DNA from: JBGTKH01 sp041744735
GTDB taxonomy: Bacteria > Planctomycetota > Planctomycetia > Pirellulales > Pirellulaceae
DNA length: 10,928 bases
Reading direction: 5' to 3'
Assembly: GCA_041744735.1 (NCBI GenBank)
Contig: JBGTKH010000334.1
Location: forward strand, 1-10,928
Part shown: one piece after another, positions 5,912-10,928 of the stretch
Numbering within the stretch: the first letter of the stretch is position 1
Layout: each line of letters opens with the position of its first letter
Position numbers and translations under genes: made by a program
The notes under the pieces: generated by a model
Database searches by the model: none
The model's input: only the letters and a program-made list of their open reading frames with translations
Told to the model about the DNA's origin: nothing

Positions 5912-6835
5912 TCACATGTACGTTCCAAAACTCTCCAGCAGCATGCCGACGACTAGCGTCCAGCCGTCGACTAGCACGAACAACATCAGTTTGAATGGCA
6001 GCGAGATCATTACCGGCGGCAGCATCAGCATGCCCATCGAAATGGTCACGCTGGCGATCACGATGTCCAGGATCAGAAACGGCAAGTAGATTTGAAAGCC
6101 GATCAAGAACGCGGTCTTCAGTTCGCTGAGCATGTAGGCCGGCAGCAGGACTTGTAGCGGCACGTCGTCGTAGGTCTGCGGCGCGGGCGTGTCTTCGGGC
6201 AGGTATCGGTAAAACATCCACACGTCGTCGCTGTTGCCCGCGATTTCGATCTGGCGGCTCATGAAGCGGCGAATCGGCTTGACGCCGGCTTGCCAAGCGT
6301 CCTCCATGCTCATGCTCACGTTCGGGTCGGAATACGGCTTGATCGCGCCGTTGTAGACCTCTGTCCAGACAGGCGTCATGATCAGCAGCGTCATAAACAG
6401 GGCGATCGACGTGATCACTTGGCTGGGCGGAAGCTGTTGCGTTCCCAGTGCCTGCCGCAGAATTCCCAACACCACCACGATGCGCACGAAGCTGGTTGTC
6501 ATCAGCAATATCGCCGGTGCCAGGCTCAGCACCGTCAACAGCAACATGATCTGCAGCGTGGAACTGAGCCCTTCGGGACTGGTCCAAACTTGCGGCCCAC
6601 CGGACAGCGTGTCTGTGATCGTCGGCGCGGCAACTGGTGCTTGTGGAACGACCTGAGGTTGAAGCGGCGCTTCCTGAGCGACGACCGTTGAGTAATCAAG
6701 CAGGCTGATCGCGGCAATGACGACGACAACCACAAAGTAGCCGAACTCGCCAGAGTTTGGTCTTTTCCGAATTCCGACCAAAGTCTGGCGACTTCGGCTA
6801 CACCCAATGACCCAGTTTCGAGTATTACGATGCAT
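5912..6835 (-). CDS. fliP: Flagellar export gate protein FliP
   Basis: FliP forms the core ring of the flagellar type III export gate with FliQ and FliR. From the ATG at 6833-6835 it is 307 residues, longer than the roughly 250 usual. The conserved body begins near residue 93 with LQIMLLLTVLSLAPAILLMTTSFVRIVVVLGILRQALG and continues through VITSIALFMTLLIMTPVW. The C-terminal membrane region is LSELKTAFLIGFQIYLPFLILDIVIASV to the MLLESFGTYM end. A signal-peptide-like segment (FVVVVVIAAISLL...VVAQ, 34-54) lies unusually far from the start, because residues 12-33 are encoded by a REP-like repeat pair. The start is supported by a GGGAG Shine-Dalgarno 7 nt upstream and an 11-nt overlap with fliO. 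A GTG at 6731-6733 would skip the repeat but lacks a basic n-region and a ribosome site. Confidence 0.95.
   Translation of the reverse strand: MHRNTRNWVIGCSRSRQTLVGIRKRPNSGEFGYFVVVVVIAAISLLDYSTVVAQEAPLQPQVVPQAPVAAPTITDTLSGGPQVWTSPEGLSSTLQIMLLLTVLSLAPAILLMTTSFVRIVVVLGILRQALGTQQLPPSQVITSIALFMTLLIMTPVWTEVYNGAIKPYSDPNVSMSMEDAWQAGVKPIRRFMSRQIEIAGNSDDVWMFYRYLPEDTPAPQTYDDVPLQVLLPAYMLSELKTAFLIGFQIYLPFLILDIVIASVTISMGMLMLPPVMISLPFKLMLFVLVDGWTLVVGMLLESFGTYM
6737..6801. repeat. REP-like inverted pair, copy 2, inside fliP
   Basis: Same design as copies 1 and 3 but in the opposite orientation. GTAG (6737-6740) is followed by CCGAACTC, GCCA, GAGTTTGG; after a 17-nt spacer come CCAAAGTC, TGGC, GACTTCGG and CTAC (6798-6801). 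The GAAC arm is on the left here, while in copies 1 and 3 it is on the right. The whole 65-bp element lies in the fliP reading frame without a stop and encodes residues 12-33. Confidence 0.88.
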
Positions 6836-7514
6836 CGTTTGTCTCCCGTGACCGCGTGCGGCGAGCGGTTGCCGCGCCATCGCCCAGGAATCCGGGCGGG
6901 GCCGGTTCGTTGGAGAGTTGCGACAGCACTTGGCGGAATGTGGCCGAGATACTGCCGGGCTGATTTTGCTGGCAGATGCCGCACAGCCGATCGACTTCGT
7001 CGCGGTCGGTGATTTCGGTTAGGGTTTCCGCGCCATTGGGCGTGACGGACAGCAGCAGCAACTTGTTGCCCAGACGGACCAAATGCATTTGCTGCCGGCC
7101 GCTCAGTGGCGCGCGGCCCATCAATTCGATGACTTCCTTGGGCAGCATCGCGGTCGCTTTGGGATTCACGCGCCGGGCGAACCAGGCGACGAGCAAGAAC
7201 AACCCGACGACAACTGCCAAGCTGCTAAAGACTGTGACCAGCGAGCCAGACGGTGTGCGTTTGTCCGGCTGTTTTGAATTCTGTTGGAGGCGGCCCGAAG
7301 GCGGCGCGAGCGCGATTGGCTGATCGGAACTGCGCGGCGATGACGCGACGCCCTCGTCCTGTCCCCTGTCCCCAATCCCCTGTTCCCTACCATATTGAAA
7401 GCGAAGCGGGCCGATGTCCGGCTGCTGGACTGCGTGCACGTCGTCGGCCGAAATGGCCGCCGCTGGTTGTGCAACGAGGAAGAAGATTAAACAGCAGCCG
7501 ACGAGGCGACGCAT
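6825..7514 (-). CDS. fliO: Flagellar biosynthesis protein FliO
   Basis: FliO assists assembly of the FliP ring. The 229-residue protein has an N-terminal signal sequence (MRRLVGCCLIFFLVAQPAAA, likely cut near residue 20). A low-complexity periplasmic stretch (about 40-90) follows, then one membrane helix (SLVTVFSSLAVVVGLFLLVAWF, 91-112). A cytoplasmic domain with LPKEVIELMGRAPLSGRQQMHLVRLGNKLLLLSV (124-157) is typical of FliO. Residues 42-53 (rich in G, R, Q, D) are encoded by a seven-base tandem array, so the linker seems to be built partly from repeat DNA. The start is supported by AAGGA (7524-7528) 9 nt upstream. The stop (TAA, 6825-6827) overlaps the fliP start by 11 nt. FliO sequences diverge strongly, so the family call rests on architecture, the core motif and position. 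Confidence 0.92.
   Translation of the reverse strand: MRRLVGCCLIFFLVAQPAAAISADDVHAVQQPDIGPLRFQYGREQGIGDRGQDEGVASSPRSSDQPIALAPPSGRLQQNSKQPDKRTPSGSLVTVFSSLAVVVGLFLLVAWFARRVNPKATAMLPKEVIELMGRAPLSGRQQMHLVRLGNKLLLLSVTPNGAETLTEITDRDEVDRLCGICQQNQPGSISATFRQVLSQLSNEPAPPGFLGDGAATARRTRSRETNDAS
6843..6847 (-). promoter_or_regulatory. Shine-Dalgarno fixing the fliP start
   Basis: GGGAG on the minus strand, 7 nt before the ATG at 6833-6835 and inside the 3' end of fliO. It favours this ATG over upstream in-frame ATGs and over the GTG at 6731-6733 beyond the repeat, so the REP-like pair is predicted to be translated. Confidence 0.7.
7356..7390. repeat. Heptanucleotide array inside fliO
   Basis: Five seven-base units on the plus strand: GTCCTGT, CCCCTGT, CCCCAAT, CCCCTGT, TCCCTAC (minus strand ACAGGGG type). 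They lie within the fliO frame and encode about residues 42-53 of the linker between signal peptide and membrane helix. Three heptads are seven codons, so the frame tolerates gain or loss of units only in threes. Confidence 0.78.
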
Positions 7515-7545
7515 CCTTGCGTTTCCTTTTTGAGTGCATTGATGG

Positions 7546-7609
7546 GTAGCCGAAGTCGCCAGACTTTGGCCCTACTTCTCGAAAACCAAACTCTGGCGAG
7601 TTCGGCTAC
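7546..7609. repeat. REP-like inverted pair, copy 3 (fliO-fliN gap)
   Basis: GTAG (7546-7549), CCGAAGTC, GCCA, GACTTTGG; a 16-nt spacer; CCAAACTC, TGGC, GAGTTCGG, CTAC (7606-7609). The arms are identical to copy 1. Similarity to copy 1 continues outward, so the full unit is about 7531-7639. It begins TGAGTGCATTGATG and ends TTGACAGAGCACTAG, whose CTA is the fliN stop codon. AGTGC and GCACT form the outer ends. The element fills almost the whole gap between fliN and fliO. Confidence 0.88.
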
Positions 7610-7636
7610 ATCCATCAGTTCACCGTTGACAGAGCA

Positions 7637-8287
7637 CTAGTCCGCGTGGTCGCCCGACACCAACTCGGCCACGCGTACGCAAAAGTTATCGTTCAGCACC
7701 AGCACTTCGCCACGCGCAATCAAGCGGCCGTTCACATAGATATCGACCGGGTCGCCGGCCAACTTGTCCAGCGGCACGACCGAGCCCTTGCGCAGCTTGA
7801 GCACGTCTTCCAAATACATGTGCGTGCGTCCCAGTTCGATTTTCAAATCGAGTTCGACGTCGCGCAGCAGATCGAGCGTGGCCTTTTCGGTCGAGGCGGG
7901 CGTGCCGGCAAAGTCTCGCCATTGAAACGGCGCGATGCTCTCCAGGATTTCGCCCACGGGATTGTCGACTGAGGCAATCGCTTGCTCGGCTTGATCCAAT
8001 AGCAGTTGAATATCGTCGCCCGTGGCTTTCGTCGCGGAACGAGCGCCGCCCGCCGGTCTCGCCGGCGCTGATTGGGTGGCCAGGCGCGACGAACCAGCTT
8101 CCACCGCCGCCGATTTCGCGGCCGCGCCGACGCTCTTCTGAATCAGTTCGGCGATTTCGTCACTGCCGAGCACTGGGTCATCCTTGGCAGCCGGGCCTTT
8201 GGGTGCCGCCGGCCCCATGCTGGCTTGGGCCTGCCGCAATAGCTCTTCGATCTCGTCGCGGGCGACCTGCTGTGGATTGTCTGGCAT
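7637..8287 (-). CDS. fliN: Flagellar switch protein FliN with extended N-terminus
   Basis: FliN forms the base of the C-ring, which sets rotation direction and docks export substrates. The C-terminal SpoA domain (about 138-212) is clear: LDLLRDVELDLKIELGRTHMYLEDVLKLRKGSVVPLDK, then DPVDIYVNGRLIARGEVLVLNDNFCVRVAELV. At 216 residues it is longer than E. coli FliN (137). The Ala/Pro-rich N-terminal 130 residues contain three similar segments, DEIEELLRQA (11-20), DEIAELIQKS (43-52) and DDIQLLLDQA (91-100). They resemble the EIDALL-type motif by which FliM and FliY bind CheY-P. fliM does not lie next to it. The ATG at 8285-8287 is used; the upstream CGGA is a weak ribosome site. The stop TAG (7637-7639) is also the first codon of a recurring TAGTGCTYTGTCAA motif. 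Confidence 0.95.
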   Translation of the reverse strand: MPDNPQQVARDEIEELLRQAQASMGPAAPKGPAAKDDPVLGSDEIAELIQKSVGAAAKSAAVEAGSSRLATQSAPARPAGGARSATKATGDDIQLLLDQAEQAIASVDNPVGEILESIAPFQWRDFAGTPASTEKATLDLLRDVELDLKIELGRTHMYLEDVLKLRKGSVVPLDKLAGDPVDIYVNGRLIARGEVLVLNDNFCVRVAELVSGDHAD

Positions 8288-8303
8288 AAGGAATCCGTTC
8301 TTT

Positions 8304-8430
8304 GTGCTTTGTCAAATCTGAAAAGTGGGGTAAGCATCCTGCTTGCCAACACAAATCTCACTGTTAAACGCAAGCTGGAAGCTTACGCCACTTAATTTGC
8401 CGACGCCAAAATTAAGCTTTGACAAAGCAC
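8304..8430. repeat. MITE-like element with paired hairpins (fliN-fliL gap)
   Basis: The outer ends are a perfect 13-bp inverted repeat: GTGCTTTGTCAAA at 8304-8316 and its complement at 8418-8430. Inside are two facing hairpins. The left (8329-8347) is G-GTAAGC-A, loop TCC, T-GCTTGC-C. The right, on the minus strand (8387-8369), is C-GTAAGC-T, TCC, A-GCTTGC-G. Both are preceded by AAGTGG (8323-8328 and complement 8388-8393). Each difference between the halves is matched by a compensating change in the same stem. It occupies most of the fliL-fliN gap, where fliM is usually found. No coding sequence is visible. Confidence 0.85.
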
Positions 8431-8442
8431 TAGCCGCGAAAA

Positions 8443-9006
8443 CTACTGCTCGACGAACGAGAACTCGCTGAACACGATGGAGCGCAGAATAGGTTTGCCG
8501 AGCAGGGCGTTACTTTTCTCTAAAATTCGCCGTTTGATCAACCCCAACCCGGGGTCTGTCAGGTCAGTTATCTCGGAATTCCGGATCTCGACGATGATCT
8601 GGTCACGCAAGCGGTGCTTGTGAGTGGCGAAAAGCTCCGTGAATCCGACATGATCCGTGTCGAGCACCGTGCCGACGAGCTGAAAGTCGATGCGCAGCGT
8701 TGTGCTCGACGTCGGCTGGTGTGACGTGATGCTGTAAGTACCCAGTTCCACCTCGGTTACCGGGGCGTTGTCTTTTTCCGGGATGGGGCTTTGTTCATCG
8801 GGCAGCGTTAGAGCGGCATCCGCGACCGGTTTGCTTTCCAGCGCGGCTGCGACTTCGTCGGCCGACGGAATGAACAAATACGCTAGCACGCCTTCAGCCA
8901 GCAGCACGCCGCCGATGATGGCAACAATCGCGAGTTTGTCCGCCAGACCGCGGCCCGATTTGGTTGCCGGCTTGGACTCGTCAGGTTTTGGTTCGCGCTC
9001 AGCCAC
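8443..9006 (-). CDS. fliL: Flagellar basal body-associated protein FliL
   Basis: FliL is a single-pass inner-membrane protein that surrounds and supports MotA/MotB stators. The 187 residues show a basic cytoplasmic leader (1-23), one membrane helix (KLAIVAIIGGVLLAEGVLAYLFI, 24-46), an acidic periplasmic linker, and the FliL/stomatin-like domain to the end (RDQIIVEIRNSEITDLTDPGLGLIKRRILEKSNALLG, then IVFSEFSFVEQ). Length is normal. The start is the GTG at 9004-9006, supported by GGGAA (9013-9017) 6 nt upstream and by an 8-nt overlap with the motB stop (GTGGCTGA), a typical coupled junction. It follows motA-motB, as its role predicts. A 155-bp gap with a MITE-like element separates it from fliN. 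Confidence 0.93.
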   Translation of the reverse strand: MAEREPKPDESKPATKSGRGLADKLAIVAIIGGVLLAEGVLAYLFIPSADEVAAALESKPVADAALTLPDEQSPIPEKDNAPVTEVELGTYSITSHQPTSSTTLRIDFQLVGTVLDTDHVGFTELFATHKHRLRDQIIVEIRNSEITDLTDPGLGLIKRRILEKSNALLGKPILRSIVFSEFSFVEQ

Positions 9007-9730
9007 TGGGTGTTCCCATCAAGTCGTCAACCACTTCATCCAGTATGAACACCTCGACGCGAGGGTTCTGTTTGAGCAGGTTTGCATCCGTGCCCAGATA
9101 GACTGGCTCGTTGGGGCCGGCCACCGACATGCGAATGCGCTTGGGGTCGAAGCCCAAATCGTTTACCAAATATTGCATCGTGTTTCGACAGCGGCGGTAG
9201 GCGAGTTCAAAATTGTCCTCATGCTGCGGCTGTGAATCCACCGGCCGCAGCGACGTATGCCCGCGGACTTCGATCTTTTGCGGTTTGCCTTCCAAGACGG
9301 CGGCTTCGGTCTGCAAATCCAGCCGCGCGGCTTCGCTGAGCTCGGCGGAATGTTCGTCGAAGAAGACCACGGTGCCGACCGTTGTCGTGCTGCCGGGACG
9401 AATGATGCGTACGCGCGGATAGTCGCCCGTCGGCGCTTGCACCTTGTCGCCGCCGTTCGCCGTATTCAGTCGCTGTGCGCGTCCCAAACTGGCCAGCTTC
9501 GACATGGACGAATTGCGCGGCCGCCCGTTGCCTGGAGCCAAACTCAGCGACGACGAGTCGTAGCCGAACTGCCGGCGTATCGATTCAACCATCGCTTGGT
9601 ACTTTTCCTGCTCTTTGACTTCGCTCAGCGACACCAGCATGATGAAGAACGTCAGCAGCAGCGACATCATGTCGCCGAACGTGACGACCCATTCCGGAAC
9701 GCCGGCTACCGGTTCTTCTTCGATCGCCAT
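8999..9730 (-). CDS. motB: Flagellar motor stator protein MotB
   Basis: MotB anchors the stator to peptidoglycan and carries the ion-binding aspartate. The 243 residues start VPEWVVTFGDMMSLLLTFFIMLVSLSEV: one membrane helix (about 14-35) with Asp20 in the place of the essential E. coli Asp32. A linker follows, then an OmpA-like peptidoglycan-binding domain (about 118-232), with VVFFDEHSAELSEAARLDL, IEVRGHTS and NFELAYRRCRNTMQYLVNDLGFDPKRI. The ATG at 9728-9730 gives the family N-terminus; the open frame continues upstream into motA, but that part is not MotB-like. It starts 4 nt after the motA stop (TAACAGCATG) and overlaps fliL by 8 nt, so the three are clearly coupled. A complete, ordinary MotB. 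Confidence 0.97.
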   Translation of the reverse strand: MAIEEEPVAGVPEWVVTFGDMMSLLLTFFIMLVSLSEVKEQEKYQAMVESIRRQFGYDSSSLSLAPGNGRPRNSSMSKLASLGRAQRLNTANGGDKVQAPTGDYPRVRIIRPGSTTTVGTVVFFDEHSAELSEAARLDLQTEAAVLEGKPQKIEVRGHTSLRPVDSQPQHEDNFELAYRRCRNTMQYLVNDLGFDPKRIRMSVAGPNEPVYLGTDANLLKQNPRVEVFILDEVVDDLMGTPSG

Positions 9731-9734
9731 GCTG

Positions 9735-10508
9735 TTAGGCCGCCTTTGACGCCGCCGCGCGCAATTTGGGCGGCAGGAACGTGCTGAGTTTCTGTTCCAC
9801 GACGCGCGGATTCTCGCCCGACTGAATGGCCATGATGCCGCGGATGACAATCTCCAGCGCCACAAGTTCTTGTTTGTTATAAAAGCCTAGCTTTTCCGCG
9901 AAGGGGATGAACACGACGTTCGACGCGATGGCTCCGTACAACGTCGTAATCAACGCCACGGCCATACCCGAACCGATGCTCGACGGGTCCGACATGTTGC
10001 TCAGCATCATGATCAAACCCATCAAAGTCCCGATCATCCCGTAAGCCGGTGCAAACCGGCCCAACTGATCGATCACGCTGCGCCCGTCGCGGTGCCGCGT
10101 GGCGACGGCGTCGATTTCCGTGCGCATGATGTCTTCGATCACTTCTGGCCGAGTCCCGTCCACGGCCATTTGGATGCCCAGCCGGATGAAGGCATTGGGG
10201 ACTTCGTCCAAACGGCTTTCTAGCGCCAGCAGCCCGTCGCGCCGAGCAATTTCTGCCAGGCTCACAAGCTGCTCGATCAGTTCTCGCACGTTAACCGCCT
10301 TGGTGAGAAAGACCTTCTTGACCACCATCGGCATTGCCAAAATGTTCTTCAGCGGGAAGCAGATCAGCGCCGCGGCAATCGATCCGCCGAACACGACCAT
10401 GATCGACGGATAGTCGATAAACGCCGTGAGCGGCGCAGTGCCGATCAGGATCGATCCCAAAATCAGACCGAAGGCCAACAGCAGGCCGATCAGGCTGGCA
10501 ATGTCCAT
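9735..10508 (-). CDS. motA: Flagellar motor stator protein MotA
   Basis: MotA is the channel and torque-generating half of the MotA5MotB2 stator. The 257 residues hold four membrane segments (about 3-23, 31-51, 151-171, 181-203). A large cytoplasmic loop has IARRDGLLALE (87-97), where Arg89/Arg90 and Glu97 correspond to the charged residues that contact FliG. FAPAYGMIGTLMGLI (152-166) contains Pro154, matching the conserved E. coli Pro173. Length is typical of the Aquifex/Bacillus-type short MotA. The ATG at 10506-10508 has AAGGG about 11 nt upstream. A REP-like doublet lies between it and flbD, and motB follows after 4 nt. Confidence 0.97.
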   Translation of the reverse strand: MDIASLIGLLLAFGLILGSILIGTAPLTAFIDYPSIMVVFGGSIAAALICFPLKNILAMPMVVKKVFLTKAVNVRELIEQLVSLAEIARRDGLLALESRLDEVPNAFIRLGIQMAVDGTRPEVIEDIMRTEIDAVATRHRDGRSVIDQLGRFAPAYGMIGTLMGLIMMLSNMSDPSSIGSGMAVALITTLYGAIASNVVFIPFAEKLGFYNKQELVALEIVIRGIMAIQSGENPRVVEQKLSTFLPPKLRAAASKAA

Positions 10509-10536
10509 GAGTCAGTTCGCCCTTATAAACTGCGCG

Positions 10537-10615
10537 GTAGTGGTACAAGTTGCCGTAGCGGAAGTGGTGACACTTCCGAAGTCTCACGACTTCGGCTACC
10601 AAAATGTACCACTAC
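10537..10615. repeat. Nested palindrome with two GTAG hairpins before motA
   Basis: The outer inverted repeat is GTAGTGGTACA (10537-10547) with its complement at 10605-10615. Inside, GTAG (10555-10558) precedes CGGAAGTG, GTGA, CACTTCCG (10559-10578). On the minus strand GTAG (10599-10596) precedes CCGAAGTC, GTGA, GACTTCGG (10595-10576). Both stems are perfect 8-mers with GNRA-type loops and share the three bases CCG at 10576-10578. A direct repeat AACTGCGCGG flanks the whole (10528-10537 and 10617-10626), the right copy lying in the 3' end of flbD. The flank may be a duplication made on insertion. It fills the flbD-motA gap. Confidence 0.85.
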
Positions 10616-10812
10616 CAACTGCGCGGCGGGATCAAATGTTTGGTTTGCTGATAACGTACGGCCCGATCAAGCACTTCATCCATGGATTCCACGACAACCA
10701 GACGATCGCCGGAAGTCAGCGTGATGAACGTGTCGGGCCGCGACTCGACGTAGCGAATCAAATCGGCGTTCAAAATGAACGGCTCACCGCCCAGGCGGGT
10801 TAGCTTAATCAT
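10612..10812 (-). CDS. flbD: FlbD family flagellar protein
   Basis: A 66-residue protein of the small FlbD family: MIKLTRLGGEPFILNADLIRYVESRPDTFITLTSGDRLVVVES. The motif LTRLxGxxFxLNxDLI, the PDTxITLTxGxxLVV strand pair and the acidic/basic C-terminal helix are all present. FlbD family members are found beside flagellar hook and motor genes in spirochaetes, Firmicutes and planctomycetes; their exact role is poorly defined. They are unrelated to the Caulobacter regulator also called FlbD. The ATG at 10810-10812 is chosen because the family starts MIKLTRL; 33 further in-frame codons upstream show no similarity and run toward a terminator-like hairpin. GGAG stands 11 nt upstream. It is the first gene of the flagellar run seen here, and hook genes would be expected to the right. 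Confidence 0.92.
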   Translation of the reverse strand: MIKLTRLGGEPFILNADLIRYVESRPDTFITLTSGDRLVVVESMDEVLDRAVRYQQTKHLIPPRSW

Positions 10813-10860
10813 CGCAATCGTTGCTCCGTGCACGCCTACTTGAGCAAAACGCCTCGCGCA

Positions 10861-10898
10861 TAAAAATGCCCGGCGCGGCCGCAACGGCTGCACCAGGC
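10861..10898 (-). terminator. Terminator-like hairpin upstream of flbD
   Basis: On the minus strand GCCTGGTGC pairs with GCGCCGGGC (two G-T pairs) across 10868-10898, with an inner GCC/GGC pairing, and is followed by ATTTTTA (10867-10861). This has the stem and U-run of an intrinsic terminator. It would end or attenuate transcripts arriving from the gene to the right, about 48 nt before the flbD start. No clear promoter was seen between it and flbD. Confidence 0.6.
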
Positions 10899-10928
10899 AA
10901 ACATAGGACACAATGAACGACGCGGCGC

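Noticed and set aside
5841..6587. 248-codon open frame on the minus strand
   Set aside because: Out of frame with fliP over the whole length, Arg/Asp/His-rich, and runs into the heptad arrays. A shadow frame.
8288..8442. Possible small or broken fliM remnant between fliN and fliL
   Set aside because: The 155 bp are explained by the repeat element, and no FliM-like residues are seen in any frame.
9731..9865. 45-residue N-terminal extension of MotB
   Set aside because: Lies within motA in another frame and is Arg/Ser-rich; MotB proteins start just before the membrane helix, as at 9730.
10813..10911. 33-residue N-terminal extension of FlbD
   Set aside because: The family starts at MIKLTRL, and the extension would be encoded across the terminator-like hairpin.

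Overview
The window looks like a chromosomal piece of a Planctomycetota genome, probably of the Pirellulales type. This is inferred from flagellar gene order and protein style, GC-rich coding sequence, and gaps packed with short palindromes and tandem repeats. No rRNA or marker gene confirms the taxon.

Left part (1-3387): an alpha/beta hydrolase cut by the left edge and a luciferase-like (LLM) flavin-dependent oxidoreductase lie on the minus strand, with a sulfotransferase on the plus strand facing away from them. A 27-bp-arm inverted repeat separates the hydrolase from the oxidoreductase. A 30-bp-arm palindrome sits in the roughly 300-bp divergent gap before the sulfotransferase. The substrates of the three enzymes cannot be read from sequence.

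Right part (3509-10812): one minus-strand flagellar run, transcribed from right to left as flbD, motA, motB, fliL, fliN, fliO, fliP, fliQ, fliR, flhB. MotA/MotB are the proton-driven stator, FliL its accessory protein, FliN the switch/C-ring protein, and FliO/P/Q/R/FlhB the type III export gate. The tight junctions are motA-motB (4 nt), motB/fliL (8-nt overlap), fliO/fliP (11-nt overlap) and fliR-flhB (3 nt). fliM is absent from its usual place between fliL and fliN, and FliN instead carries three short acidic/leucine motifs resembling the FliM N-terminal CheY-binding motif. FlhB has NPTE where NPTH is usual. The run ends at flhB, which converges with the sulfotransferase.

The most unusual content is in the gaps. 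(1) At least six tandem arrays of seven-base units, all different in sequence but all of period 7, lie at flhB/sulfotransferase (two), fliR/fliQ, fliQ/fliP (two, seven units each) and inside the fliO coding region. (2) REP-like inverted pairs, each half being a GTAG foot plus an 8-bp hairpin, occur at fliR/fliQ, fliN/fliO, inside the 5' end of fliP, and before motA; a related design occurs at fliL/fliN. Base differences between the two halves fall at paired positions and keep each small hairpin intact. (3) A TAGTGCTTTGTCAA-like motif sits at or just after the stop codons of fliQ, fliN and fliL. The fliP copy is translated and fliO contains an in-frame heptad array, so repeats have entered essential flagellar genes. 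No transposase is in the window.
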